Of a stretch of 62,370 nt of DNA, positions 33,640 through 41,288 are shown piece after piece. The notes under the pieces were generated by a model that worked only from the letters and a program-made list of their open reading frames with translations, searched no databases and was not told the DNA's origin. Made by a program: the position numbers and the translations under genes. Location: positions 1 through 62,370 of IMG/VR virus record IMGVR_UViG_3300046457_000066; one strand, written 5' to 3'. Source of the DNA: a virus. The number at the start of each line of letters is the position of its first letter. Within the stretch, counting starts at the first letter, position 1.

Positions 33640-33828
33640 CTACCTGAGAGGTACACGCCGGACCCGGTAGGTGGTGCCCTCAGGTTCCTCGGCAGGCTTG
33701 CTCCGGGTGGTCCTGGGGCGTGCCGGGCCGTCCTTCATGCCCAGCTCTTCGGTCACTCTGGTGCGCTGCTCAGGGGGCAGGGCAAAGATCATTTCAGCTA
33801 GGGCCGCCGTGTCGACATTTGGCATCAT
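33640..33828 (-). CDS. Small hypothetical protein upstream of integrase
   Basis: A 62-residue ORF divergent from the integrase: a helical N-terminus (NVDTAALAEMIFALPPEQRTRVTEEL) and a basic Pro/Arg tail. It sits beside the candidate attP, where a recombination directionality factor could be, but there is no sequence evidence for that role. The start may be the second ATG (33825). Confidence 0.55.
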   Translation of the reverse strand: MMPNVDTAALAEMIFALPPEQRTRVTEELGMKDGPARPRTTRSKPAEEPEGTTYRVRRVPLR

Positions 33829-33879
33829 GCCTGGTCACCGGCCTGTTCCTGCTCCTTCTTGTACCTCTGCTCCGCTTGG

Positions 33880-33915
33880 TAATTGATGTAGTTGTAGACC
33901 CACAACTAGCCCAAG
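33880..33915. other. Candidate attP site
   Basis: A perfect 7-bp inverted repeat TAGTTGT / ACAACTA (33889-33895, 33902-33908) around a 6-bp centre AGACCC lies 35 bp before the integrase start. Serine integrases of streptomycete phages often have attP directly upstream of the gene, with imperfect dyads around a 2-bp crossover core. Extent and core are not known. Confidence 0.5.
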
Positions 33916-33930
33916 TAAGCCGAGCCGAGG

Positions 33931-33942
33931 TATCTTGGCTGC
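33931..33942 (+). promoter_or_regulatory. Leaderless promoter -10 for integrase
   Basis: TATCTT at 33931-33936 is followed by six bases and the ATG, so transcription would begin at the A of the start codon. It supports the chosen start. Confidence 0.55.
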
Positions 33943-35586
33943 ATGACCACCACCACCGACGTGCCAGGGCTCGTCGACCCCTGGAACGAAGACACCCTCG
34001 ATGCCCTCGGATGGGGCGAAGCCGAGATCCTTGAACTGAGGGACCTGAAGCGCCGGGCGGCATTGCTTCCCGCGAACGCGACCAGGGCTCTGCTGTCCCT
34101 GCGCCTGTCGGTCCTGACCGAGGAGACAACCTCTCCGGTACGCCAGGAACTCGACCTGTACCGGATGGCCGTCGAGCGCAACTCTCGGCCGGTCGGTGTG
34201 GCCCGAGACCTTGGCGTGTCGGCAACCAAGGTGCCGCCATGGAAGCGAAAGGAGCTGGGCGACTGGATTAAGAACCGGTCCCCCGAGTTTGACGAGATCC
34301 TCTTCTGGAAGCTCGACCGATTCGTTCGCCGGATCTCTGACCTTCACCTGATGATCGGCTGGTGTAAGGAATACGAAAAGACCCTCGCTGCCAAGCACGA
34401 TCCGATTGACCTGAGCACTGAATTCGGTCAGTTCATGGTCACGATCATTGCCGGTATGGCTCGTATCGAGGCAGCCAACACGGGTGTCCGAGTCGAGTCC
34501 CTGTGGCAGTTCGCCAGGTCTTCAAGGCGATGGGTCATCGGCAAGCCGGTCTACGGCTACACCACCGAGAAGGACGCCGAGGGGCACCGAATCCTCGTCA
34601 TCGAGCCCACTCAGGCTCGTGTCCTCAGGTGGGTCTACCGAGCAGTGACCAGGTACAAGAACCCCATCTCTCTGTACCGGGCCTGCAAGATCCTTACGAG
34701 GGCAGGCATTCTTCCCCCGAACAAGGGGGCCTGGAGTTCAGGGAACCTCAAGGTCATCCTGATCAATCCGGCACTGATGGGATACCGGGTCTATCGTCCG
34801 AAGGGGCTCAAGCAGGGGAAGCCGTCTCTCATCTCCTACGACACAGACGGAACACCGATCAAGATCGCCGAGGGGATCTTCACTCCGGAAGAGTTCGCCA
34901 ACCTTCAGAAGGTACTTACCGATAGGGCGAATAAGGGAATCAAGACCCAAGGCAAGAATGCGACCCCTTATCTCGACATCATGAAGTGCGGACGATGCGG
35001 CTCGAACTGGTACCTCTCTCAGAAGACTTGGACTCTCAGGGACGGAACCAAGAAGACTGAACCCCGACTTCGCTGCGCTTCGTTCGTCGGTGGTAACGCC
35101 TGCGGTATGGCTGCATTCCATGAGCCGGACAAGGTCTTCTCTCTGGTCAAGGACACCATCCTTGAGGACATCGGAGACTACGAAGTTGTTCATCGCGAGT
35201 ACGCCAAGGGAAGTGAGAACCTGGCTCGAAAGCTCGAACTCGAAGCGTCGATCAGTCACTACATGAAGGAGCTGGAGCCGGGCGGAAGGTTCAAGGTCGG
35301 TGGCTTCATCGAGAGGCAAGCCATGGAGACCCTGACTTCCATCAACAATGAGCTGGAGCAGATTGACCCTGACTCTGTTGAAGACCGTTGGATCTATGAG
35401 AGCAAGGGAATGACCTACCGAGCCCACTGGGAAACCGAGGGCCGAGTCAAGATGGAGGAAGACCTCAGGCGGGCCGGTATCACCTTCGTGATCCAGGAGG
35501 ACGGGTACGGAGACCTACTCATCCCCGAGGACGTCAAGGAACGACTGATCGTCAGGCGGGACTACTTCCAGGAACAGAAGATCTAG
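33943..35586 (+). CDS. int: Large serine integrase
   Basis: A 547-residue site-specific recombinase. The catalytic serine is probably S56 in LRLSVLTEETTSPVRQ; FWKLDRFVRR is the conserved arginine motif; a recombinase domain follows (GKPVYGYTTEKDAEG...). The zinc ribbon begins CGRCGSNW (~347) with later Cys pairs, then a coiled coil (~420-470). The catalytic Ser is usually near residue 10-20, so this protein carries ~40 extra N-terminal residues. It inserts phage DNA at attB. Confidence 0.93.
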   Translation: MTTTTDVPGLVDPWNEDTLDALGWGEAEILELRDLKRRAALLPANATRALLSLRLSVLTEETTSPVRQELDLYRMAVERNSRPVGVARDLGVSATKVPPWKRKELGDWIKNRSPEFDEILFWKLDRFVRRISDLHLMIGWCKEYEKTLAAKHDPIDLSTEFGQFMVTIIAGMARIEAANTGVRVESLWQFARSSRRWVIGKPVYGYTTEKDAEGHRILVIEPTQARVLRWVYRAVTRYKNPISLYRACKILTRAGILPPNKGAWSSGNLKVILINPALMGYRVYRPKGLKQGKPSLISYDTDGTPIKIAEGIFTPEEFANLQKVLTDRANKGIKTQGKNATPYLDIMKCGRCGSNWYLSQKTWTLRDGTKKTEPRLRCASFVGGNACGMAAFHEPDKVFSLVKDTILEDIGDYEVVHREYAKGSENLARKLELEASISHYMKELEPGGRFKVGGFIERQAMETLTSINNELEQIDPDSVEDRWIYESKGMTYRAHWETEGRVKMEEDLRRAGITFVIQEDGYGDLLIPEDVKERLIVRRDYFQEQKI

Positions 35587-35593
35587 AACGACA

Positions 35594-35634
35594 AAAAGCC
35601 CCCACCTAGCCACAGAGGCCGGGTGGGGGCTTTG
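35594..35634. terminator. Bidirectional terminator after integrase
   Basis: GCCCCCACC (35598-35606) pairs with GGTGGGGGC (35622-35630), with A tract before and T tract after. It serves both the integrase and the tiny minus-strand gene. Confidence 0.85.
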
Positions 35635-35645
35635 TTGTATTGGTG

Positions 35646-35720
35646 TCACTGAGAGACACGGATCAGAACCTTCTCTCCGTTCTCCATGACCTTGTAAACG
35701 CGCACACCTTTGAGTTCCAT
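35646..35720 (-). CDS. 24-residue microprotein under operator site
   Basis: An ORF of 24 codons plus stop, beginning MELKGVRVYKV and ending IRVSQ. The operator-like site at 35727-35739 ends 6 bases before the ATG, and its GGAG can act as ribosome site. A terminator follows. Having its own operator and terminator argues it is real. Beta-hairpin character; function unknown. Confidence 0.5.
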   Translation of the reverse strand: MELKGVRVYKVMENGEKVLIRVSQ

Positions 35721-35726
35721 ACTATC

Positions 35727-35739
35727 TCCGAATGTCAAC
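35727..35739 (-). promoter_or_regulatory. Stoperator-like site (GTTGACATTCGGA)
   Basis: Exact consensus on the minus strand. The base positions 18 bp downstream read CTCAAA, so no -10 is present. Probably an operator-only site, next to the integrase terminator. Confidence 0.65.
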
Positions 35740-35793
35740 TAGAGGGGGAAACGAAAGGGGCCCCCGGATGTTCCGGAGGCCCGTGGGCGTGCG

Positions 35794-35799
35794 TACCCT
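35794..35799 (+). promoter_or_regulatory. -10 box of leaderless promoter
   Basis: TACCCT, with six bases to the ATG at 35806. TTCCGG 17 bp upstream is a weak -35. Confidence 0.5.
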
Positions 35800-35805
35800 G
35801 TCGCC

Positions 35806-36048
35806 ATGACAGGTATCGATGGGGAAGCCAAGGCACGCACCTTCGCCACCAGGGCGGAACTTCTAGACAAGTTGGGCCGCAAAGAGGCCCTGTGGCACCG
35901 TGCGGCGATCGACGCGCAGGAGCGGCGGGCAGAGTTCGACAAGGCTGCGCAAGACGTCATGGCGGGTGCCAACAGCGTCACCGTTGGGCGGACGACGTAC
36001 ACCGTTGTGGTTGACGAAGATACTGACGTGACGACAGATCACAGCTAA
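35806..36048 (+). CDS. Small hypothetical protein, leaderless
   Basis: An 80-residue protein: a charged helix (ARTFATRAELLDKLGRKEALWHRAAIDAQ split by Ala) then a beta segment (SVTVGRTTYTVVVDED). No ribosome site; the -10 box is at leaderless spacing. Lies between integrase and the leftward replication operon, a region likely active in the lysogen. Confidence 0.65.
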   Translation: MTGIDGEAKARTFATRAELLDKLGRKEALWHRAAIDAQERRAEFDKAAQDVMAGANSVTVGRTTYTVVVDEDTDVTTDHS

Positions 36049-36107
36049 CCTGGGTCAAGTGCCCGGTAACAGGGCCGGGCATGACACCCAGTTAGGACAA
36101 TCGAAAA

Positions 36108-36452
36108 ATGACCCAAGCGGACAACCCTTCGGGGTTGGGAATGTCGCTTGACTCTCGCCCCACCCAAGGCCAGAGGCAAGCATCTGTCGATGTCACAACG
36201 CCACTGCCTCCCGGGTGGGGTTCGTTCTGTTCAGTGCCAGATCCTCGCCGTGAGAACTCGTTCGGTCGCTGGTACGCCTGCGCTCCTTGGCTGGTGCACC
36301 CCTTGCAGAGGGCGGCCGAGGGCGCACTGAGCAAGCAGTTCTCAGAGATGCTGGTTCAGACCGTAGTTGCCGCCACGTGGATCGAGCTGCACGCCGCTGT
36401 GGCGGACCAGATGGACATCTACGAGACCCTCATGGGGCGGGCATGGGAATGA
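36108..36452 (+). CDS. Hypothetical protein
   Basis: A 114-residue protein: disordered N-terminus, then WYACAPWLVHPLQRAAEGALSKQ (split) and a helical C-terminus ending in a Met/Glu helix. Preceded by a GCCCGG hairpin at 36060-36080. Overlaps the next gene by four bases (ATGA). Confidence 0.6.
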   Translation: MTQADNPSGLGMSLDSRPTQGQRQASVDVTTPLPPGWGSFCSVPDPRRENSFGRWYACAPWLVHPLQRAAEGALSKQFSEMLVQTVVAATWIELHAAVADQMDIYETLMGRAWE

Positions 36453-36709
36453 CCCACAACCCCCCTGAGACAGCCTCCAGTGCCCTCCCACGGGTGGGAC
36501 CGCGCTACCTACCAGCCGCACTCTCCGGTGAGCTTCACTGGGGGATCTGGGACCGCGAATTGGACTCCTGGTGCTCCCTGCACGACGGCGGAGTGTTCCT
36601 GCCGTTGGAGTGGAAGACCAAGGAAGAGGTGGAAGCCTGGTTGTACCTCTGCCGGATGACATGGCGGAGTGGCCTGGTCGACTCTCCAGAAGGCTGGGAC
36701 GGCTACTGA
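36449..36709 (+). CDS. Hypothetical Trp-rich protein
   Basis: An 86-residue protein; ATG overlaps the previous TGA. Seven Trp, including LHWGIWDRELDSWCSLHDGG and the helix KTKEEVEAWLYLCRMTW. A strong terminator follows. Unknown function. Confidence 0.65.
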   Translation: MTHNPPETASSALPRVGPRYLPAALSGELHWGIWDRELDSWCSLHDGGVFLPLEWKTKEEVEAWLYLCRMTWRSGLVDSPEGWDGY

Positions 36710-36726
36710 ACCAGAGTGCACGCCAA

Positions 36727-36755
36727 GAGGCCCCAGGGAGATCCCCTGGGGCCTC
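36727..36755. terminator. 12-bp perfect inverted repeat terminator
   Basis: GAGGCCCCAGGG (36727-36738) and CCCTGGGGCCTC (36744-36755) with a 5-nt loop, between convergent genes. No long T tract, so it may act on both strands by stem strength. Confidence 0.7.
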
Positions 36756-36768
36756 TAGCGTTTGGGTC

Positions 36769-36945
36769 CTACTTCACCAGGTCCTGATTCCTGAGGAGCG
36801 ATTCGAGGTCACTGTCGGGATCGAGGAGCCAGTCAACTACAGCGATGATCAGCTCTCCGTCTTCCTCCACGGTGAGGCCGTCAGCGTCCTGAAGCTCGTA
36901 GACCTTGGCTCGGAGCTGTTCAGCCTTCGTCCTGATGTCACTCAC
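36769..36945 (-). CDS. Small acidic protein downstream of Lsr2-like gene
   Basis: A 58-residue protein with GTG start overlapping the Lsr2-like stop (GTGA). Helical (RTKAEQLRAKVYELQ; ELIIAVVDWLLDPDSD). Possibly a partner of the Lsr2-like protein. Confidence 0.65.
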   Translation of the reverse strand: MSDIRTKAEQLRAKVYELQDADGLTVEEDGELIIAVVDWLLDPDSDLESLLRNQDLVK

Positions 36946-37391
36946 TTCTCGTCCTCGTTCAGCTCACCCTTGCTCTTGGCGGCCTCGTACTTGTCCCGGA
37001 TCTCCCCCGGGATCATCCCCTGGGCGTTGACCTCGATACCGACCCGGTTCGCCCAGCGACGGATCTTCTTGGCGTCAGACGTCTTCGCCTTGGTCGGCTT
37101 CTCGGGCTCGATACCAAGCTCCTCCAGCTTCTCGACAAGTTCCTGAGTGAGCTTCTGGTAGGCGGTCTGCGCCTCGTCCCAGTCAGCGGCGATCTTGTCG
37201 AGTTCTTCGAGCTGCTCGGAAGTGACTTCAACGTCGCCCTCGTACTGGACTCCATCGACCTCAAGGGACAGAACCGTACGGGTGGAACGCTTGATCGGGG
37301 ACACTCGGTTGCTCTCTTCCGGCTTGGGGTCGGTGGTCTTGCTGGCAGTGGTCTTCTTAGCGGCTGTCTTCTTAGCTGCGGTCTCGGCCAT
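36942..37391 (-). CDS. Lsr2-like nucleoid protein
   Basis: A 149-residue protein. The C-terminal region KKIRRWANRVGIEVNAQGMI followed by PGEIRDKYEAA is the Lsr2 DNA-binding domain (helix, turn with a G-based AT-hook-like clamp, then IP..I...Y). Residues 38-60 (LSLEVDGVQYEGDVEV) resemble the Lsr2 dimerisation strand. The N-terminus is an AAKKTAAKKT basic tail. Lsr2 silences AT-rich foreign DNA in actinobacteria, so a phage version could protect or silence phage DNA, or antagonise host Lsr2. Confidence 0.82.
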   Translation of the reverse strand: MAETAAKKTAAKKTTASKTTDPKPEESNRVSPIKRSTRTVLSLEVDGVQYEGDVEVTSEQLEELDKIAADWDEAQTAYQKLTQELVEKLEELGIEPEKPTKAKTSDAKKIRRWANRVGIEVNAQGMIPGEIRDKYEAAKSKGELNEDEK

Positions 37392-37449
37392 GAGAGAAAC
37401 CTATCCCCTTCAGACTCAGAAGACAACTCCTAATGAGATGTGAACCAGC

Positions 37450-37863
37450 TCACAGGCTGATCTCTGCCTTCTTTCCGTTCTCTCTCCAGACCACACGCGC
37501 CACACGCGCGATGCGAAGGAGTCGACCACACCCGTTGCAAGGTGCACGAGTCAGGTAGACAGTCCCACCGATCAGGTCGTTCTCCGTACTGTTGATCAGA
37601 AGGTTGTTCTCGGCATGGACTGAGATGCAGTTCCCGTAGCTACCTCCCGGAGGCTGTTCCTCATAGGAGAGGAGTCCCCGAGGGCAGGCCCCGTCGAGGC
37701 ACGAAGCCTCGCCCGGAGCCACACCGTTCACACCGGAGCCTCGAAGGCGTCCCAGCTTGTTGACCAGGAGAGCGCCCACCTTCGAGCGCAGACACTCTCC
37801 TCGGGCAGAGATGCCCTCTACTACGTCGAGCCAGTAGGTGTCGACGTCTGGACGAACGCTCAT
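37450..37863 (-). CDS. Deoxycytidylate deaminase
   Basis: A 137-residue zinc enzyme converting dCMP to dUMP for dTTP supply. It has HAENNLL (zinc ligand plus catalytic Glu) and PCNGCGRLL (two Cys ligands), with RGECLRSKVGALLVN before them. ATGA overlap with the redoxin gene upstream. Works with ThyX and RNR in this window. Confidence 0.88.
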   Translation of the reverse strand: MSVRPDVDTYWLDVVEGISARGECLRSKVGALLVNKLGRLRGSGVNGVAPGEASCLDGACPRGLLSYEEQPPGGSYGNCISVHAENNLLINSTENDLIGGTVYLTRAPCNGCGRLLRIARVARVVWRENGKKAEISL

Positions 37864-38090
37864 ATCATCAGTGCGTCTTTGATCTCGCCGGTTCCAACGA
37901 ACTGCTTGAACGAGCCGTCGTCCTGGTGGACGCGCACGGTCGGCACAGCAGAGACCCCGTCGGGGATGCCCTTCTCCCGGATGTTCCACTCCTCGACAGT
38001 CCAGTCCCGGTCGACGGCCGCCTTGAACAGAGCAGGCTTGAGCTGTCGGCAAGGCTGGCAAGTAGGACTGGTGTAGATAGTGATGTTCAT
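37860..38090 (-). CDS. Glutaredoxin/NrdH-like redoxin
   Basis: A 76-residue thioredoxin-fold protein: NITIYTSPTCQPCRQLK with a CxxC active site, cis-Pro region SAVPTVRV, then VGTGEIKDAL. Likely reduces the class II ribonucleotide reductase encoded at 44105. Overlaps the polymerase stop. Confidence 0.88.
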   Translation of the reverse strand: MNITIYTSPTCQPCRQLKPALFKAAVDRDWTVEEWNIREKGIPDGVSAVPTVRVHQDDGSFKQFVGTGEIKDALMI

Positions 38091-40198
38091 TAGTGCTTGC
38101 TCGCTTCCTCAAGTTCATAAATGGAGCCCCAAGACTCCCTAGCGATTTCAGGGTCAGTCGGGATCATCAGACCCCGCACCTCTTCCTGCATCATCTTGGC
38201 CGTGAGGTTGGCCCCGAATAGGGACTTACCCTTCGGCAACGTGAAGAGGATTTCGTCGTGGATCGGGAGCAACATCCGCTCCTTGAGCCCGGCCGCAGCG
38301 AGACGGAGAATCGCACGGCACGTAATGTCGCGAGATCCAGACTGAACGAAGTAGTTCGTGCCACGGAAGGCAGAGCGACGATCGACCATGAGACGACGAC
38401 CCGAAGGCGTCGTGATGAAGCCCTGTCGACGGGCCTCCTTAGTCTTGTCCTCCATAAACTTGGCGACGCCGGGGAACGTCTTCTTGAACGACTCGATAAT
38501 CTCGGATGCCTTCTCAAGACTGATACCAGCCTGAGTAGCCAGAGCGGGCGGGCCTCCCCCGAACACGACGAGGAAGTTACACATCTTGCCAATCTTGCGA
38601 GATACACCCGCACCATCAGCGGTGACCTGGTGAAGGTCTTCATCATTGGCGAACGCGGCCAGCATTCGTTCGTCGCCAGACCAAGCGGCCAGGAACCGAA
38701 GTTCCATGTTCGCGTAGTCGGTCGAGCAGATGACCTCTTCGAGATCTGCCAGGAAGCAGTTACGAATCTCGGCCTCACCGGCCGGGAGCGTCTGTGCTGG
38801 AATCCCCTGAATAGACATCCTTGCCGTGGTGGCCTGGATGCTATTTATCGACGGGTGTACGTATCCCTTCGAGTCGACCTGACTGAGGAAGTTTTCCAGC
38901 CATGTCGTCCGTTTCTTGCGGGCCGACTTGGCACGGCGAACCGCCATAGCCATCAAGTCGCCTACCTTCTCCATCTGCGCGAGAAGGTCATCACTCAGGC
39001 TTAGTGCACCGGTCTTCTTAGACCGACTGATCCACGACTGATCCCCCTTGTGCATGTCTCCGTCGATGTAGAACACCTCAGGGTGCCTACGATCAAATGC
39101 TTCATCTCCCCCATCCCCCAGCCAGTAGTCCATGAGCTGCTTGATGGACCAAGGATTCTCGACACCCAGGTCCCGACAAACCTGAGTCCACTCGACCTCT
39201 CGCTGATAGAGAGTATCGACCAGGTTCTCGGTGTACTCCTTATCCAGTCGAATACCTCGACGGGACATGTAGGAGCAAGCCTCAGCAACCTTGTGCTCGA
39301 AGGTCGGGAGGTCCATCCATCCGATGCCCTCACCAATCCACGAACGCTTGTAGACGCTTGAGGGCAGGTTCTTCTTGAGGATACGGAACAGGCGGAAACA
39401 AAGGACCGGATCGAGTCCGGCGTACGTCATGTAGCCGCCATGATTCCAAGGCACGTACTTCCATACGTTTTCCTTGGTTATCCGAACCTCAGCCGGACGA
39501 AACACTTCCTCGACCGCGTCAGGATCAGTGACGAGAGTTGCCATAGCCGAGACGAACTTGTCGTCGTCCGGAGCCAGCATTCCCGTCTCGTCGGCCGCCC
39601 TCATGTGGTCGGCAGAGACCGAGACCTTAGCCCCAGACTCCAGCGTCACAACATAGTGAGAGAGGATGACTCCAGACTTCTGGGAATTCATCGAACGAGC
39701 AATGTCGTTCATCGAACCCTTGATCTTGGCAGCCATACCGTTATCGATGTAAGCCTTGGTCAGACTGAACAACGAATGACCAGTACCGCCTTCCATCTCC
39801 TGACGGTTATCAACAAGGTGGGCGTAGATCTTGGTGTCGCGGACCTTAGGCCACAGCTCCTCCATCGTCAGAGCAGTAGTGGCATCGAGCACCAACAAGT
39901 CGTACGGGGCGTTCTGGAAGATCAGTGTCTTGATATGCCTCAGGGCACCCACAGCGGCGGCCAGGAGCGCGCCGTGCAGCTCCACAGGGATGACATAGCT
40001 CTCGGTGGCATTGCCGAACTGGACCGTGCGGAGGCGGAAGGAGTCGGCCCACCAATCGAGGCCGGTGGTCTCGGTGTCGCAGCCGAGGAGCTGCTCGTTC
40101 AGCCGTACCCAGGTCACGAACTCGGGGATGTCCTCGGGGTTGTCGAGGACGTTGATGTTGATCACGTCGCCCGCAATCTTCGTACAGAACCGAATCAA
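38090..40198 (-). CDS. DNA polymerase I (family A)
   Basis: A 702-residue replicative polymerase with a 3'-5' exonuclease domain (GCDTETTGLDW near residue 40; FQNAPYDLLVL) and a polymerase domain: motif A STDYANMELRFLA, motif B RKIGKMCNFLVVFGG, motif C LPIHDEILF. No 5'-3' exonuclease domain. TTG start with a strong AAGGAGGAG four bases upstream. An operator/promoter lies at 40246-40276. Confidence 0.93.
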   Translation of the reverse strand: MIRFCTKIAGDVININVLDNPEDIPEFVTWVRLNEQLLGCDTETTGLDWWADSFRLRTVQFGNATESYVIPVELHGALLAAAVGALRHIKTLIFQNAPYDLLVLDATTALTMEELWPKVRDTKIYAHLVDNRQEMEGGTGHSLFSLTKAYIDNGMAAKIKGSMNDIARSMNSQKSGVILSHYVVTLESGAKVSVSADHMRAADETGMLAPDDDKFVSAMATLVTDPDAVEEVFRPAEVRITKENVWKYVPWNHGGYMTYAGLDPVLCFRLFRILKKNLPSSVYKRSWIGEGIGWMDLPTFEHKVAEACSYMSRRGIRLDKEYTENLVDTLYQREVEWTQVCRDLGVENPWSIKQLMDYWLGDGGDEAFDRRHPEVFYIDGDMHKGDQSWISRSKKTGALSLSDDLLAQMEKVGDLMAMAVRRAKSARKKRTTWLENFLSQVDSKGYVHPSINSIQATTARMSIQGIPAQTLPAGEAEIRNCFLADLEEVICSTDYANMELRFLAAWSGDERMLAAFANDEDLHQVTADGAGVSRKIGKMCNFLVVFGGGPPALATQAGISLEKASEIIESFKKTFPGVAKFMEDKTKEARRQGFITTPSGRRLMVDRRSAFRGTNYFVQSGSRDITCRAILRLAAAGLKERMLLPIHDEILFTLPKGKSLFGANLTAKMMQEEVRGLMIPTDPEIARESWGSIYELEEASKH

Positions 40199-40217
40199 GC
40201 GGCTCCTCCTTATCTCG

Positions 40218-40230
40218 TTCGAATGCCAAC
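40218..40230 (-). promoter_or_regulatory. Variant operator (GTTGGCATTCGAA)
   Basis: One mismatch from the 13-bp consensus, 20 bases before the polymerase start and within the predicted transcript of the promoter at 40246-40276. Confidence 0.5.
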
Positions 40231-40231
40231 C

Positions 40232-40276
40232 GGGGCCCTGCTCTCATGATGCAGGGTCCCCGATCCGAATGTCAAC
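40232..40276 (-). promoter_or_regulatory. Promoter/operator for polymerase operon
   Basis: GTTGACATTCGGA (40264-40276, minus) with TTGACA, an 18-bp spacer and CATCAT (40246-40251). The -10 lies in the loop of an imperfect inverted repeat (GGGGACCCTGC / GCAGGGCCCC), which may also terminate upstream transcription. Drives PolA, redoxin, deaminase, Lsr2-like gene. Confidence 0.7.
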
Positions 40277-40285
40277 CTACCCGAG

Positions 40286-40486
40286 CTAGAACGGTGGCTC
40301 GAACGCCTGCTTCGGTACCTCGGTCTCTGTCAGCAGCCACAGCAGGCTCCCGTAAAACAGGTAGCCGGTCGCTCCGTCGATGTCGTACACCACCACGTAC
40401 TTGTCGTGGAAGACGACCTCGCCAACGCTCGCAAACTCCTCACCGTTGTTGAACTTGGCCGTAACACGGGTCGTAACTTCACTCAT
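40286..40486 (-). CDS. Small hypothetical protein
   Basis: A 66-residue beta-rich protein (RVTAKFNNGEEFASVGEVVF; YVVVYDIDGATGYLFYG). The ATG overlaps the upstream TGA (ATGA). Unknown function. Confidence 0.65.
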   Translation of the reverse strand: MSEVTTRVTAKFNNGEEFASVGEVVFHDKYVVVYDIDGATGYLFYGSLLWLLTETEVPKQAFEPPF

Positions 40487-40700
40487 CCTCGGACGAACCC
40501 CCAAGGACCAGATCCAGGTACACCAGCGTCAGATCCCCGGCCAGTAGTTCGGGCAGGCCGATGCCGACAGCGTGTCCGAAGATCTCTGCCGCAGAATCAA
40601 CAGCCTTCTTGAACGTCTCAGCGGTCTCGGCGAGAGAGACGACGATCGGGTCAAACGAACCGTTCATGATGCTCTCAAACTCGTTCTCTTCCATACTCAC
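40479..40700 (-). CDS. Small hypothetical protein
   Basis: A 73-residue helical acidic protein (AETAETFKKAVDSAAEIFGH). GTG at 40700 overlaps the upstream TGA; an ATG two codons later is an alternative. Part of a tightly overlapping run of small genes. Confidence 0.65.
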   Translation of the reverse strand: MSMEENEFESIMNGSFDPIVVSLAETAETFKKAVDSAAEIFGHAVGIGLPELLAGDLTLVYLDLVLGGSSEDE

Positions 40701-40861
40701 TTCTCCCTCTCGTAGACAAGCCTGGTGGATTCGATCTGAACCTTCTGAAGGTTCGGATGCATGTAGTCATTCGTGGCAGCACGTACAGCGTCTACGAACT
40801 TTTCAAGGTCACCGACGTCTATTGCTTCGCCGTAGTACTCCTGCTCGATACGAACCCTCAC
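40697..40861 (-). CDS. Small hypothetical protein
   Basis: A 54-residue protein, MRVRIEQEYYGEAIDVGDL then VDAVRAATNDYMHPNLQKV. GTG start and stop both overlap neighbours (GTGA). Too short for the usual cut-off but clearly fits the operon. Confidence 0.65.
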   Translation of the reverse strand: MRVRIEQEYYGEAIDVGDLEKFVDAVRAATNDYMHPNLQKVQIESTRLVYEREK

Positions 40862-41127
40862 AGGACCTCACTCGGAGCCTTGGGAGTGATGCTGTCGAAG
40901 TAGTGAGTTTCGATGGCGTCGAGTAGCTGAGTCACCAGTGATGCAGCCGCCAACATGTCGAGTTGGATAATCTCCTCAGTTGACCCACCGAACCCGTCTC
41001 GCCAGAGGGCCGAGGCAGAGATCGTGCGTTCACCGTTTCGGCTCACGGTCGGCTTTGCTTCAACCTCGGTGTATGTGACTCCGAGTTGGGTCGGAAACTG
41101 ACTCAAAGGTTTCGCTCGCTCTCGCAT
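40858..41127 (-). CDS. Hypothetical protein
   Basis: An 89-residue protein with RTISASALWRDGFGGS and a C-terminal helix (LDMLAAASLVTQLLDAIE). Starts inside the Cys-rich ORF upstream (25-base overlap). Confidence 0.6.
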   Translation of the reverse strand: MRERAKPLSQFPTQLGVTYTEVEAKPTVSRNGERTISASALWRDGFGGSTEEIIQLDMLAAASLVTQLLDAIETHYFDSITPKAPSEVL

Positions 41128-41258
41128 GTGTTGCAGTTGGGTTCGTGCTCGTGAATGAGAATGCTGTGCTCGTCGGGGTAGACGTCGTCACACGTCTCGC
41201 TGATGAACCCACAGTTGGGGCACTTGAATCCGAACTTGACGTAGATGGCTTGGATCAG
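41103..41258 (-). CDS. Zinc-finger ORF without a standard start
   Basis: A frame open for 50 codons: KFGFKCPNCGFISETCDDVY then EHSILIHEHEPNCNTCESE. CPNC, two His and CNTC form a plausible zinc site, so it looks coding. No ATG, GTG or TTG lies between the upstream in-frame stop and the finger. CTG at 41258 or ATC at 41255 would be the start. Alternatively it is a remnant. Confidence 0.4.
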   Translation of the reverse strand: MIQAIYVKFGFKCPNCGFISETCDDVYPDEHSILIHEHEPNCNTCESERNL

Positions 41259-41288
41259 TAACTCACTCTCTAGGGGAACTAACTCAGG

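Noticed and set aside
33231-33656. 141-codon minus-strand ORF near attP
   Set aside because: Antisense to a plus-strand ORF with better codon composition; Ser/Pro/Arg-rich shadow. A 35-codon 3' part (start 33336) cannot be excluded.
33640-33828. Recombination directionality factor
   Set aside because: Position beside attP is suggestive, but RDFs of serine integrases share no common signature and none is seen here.
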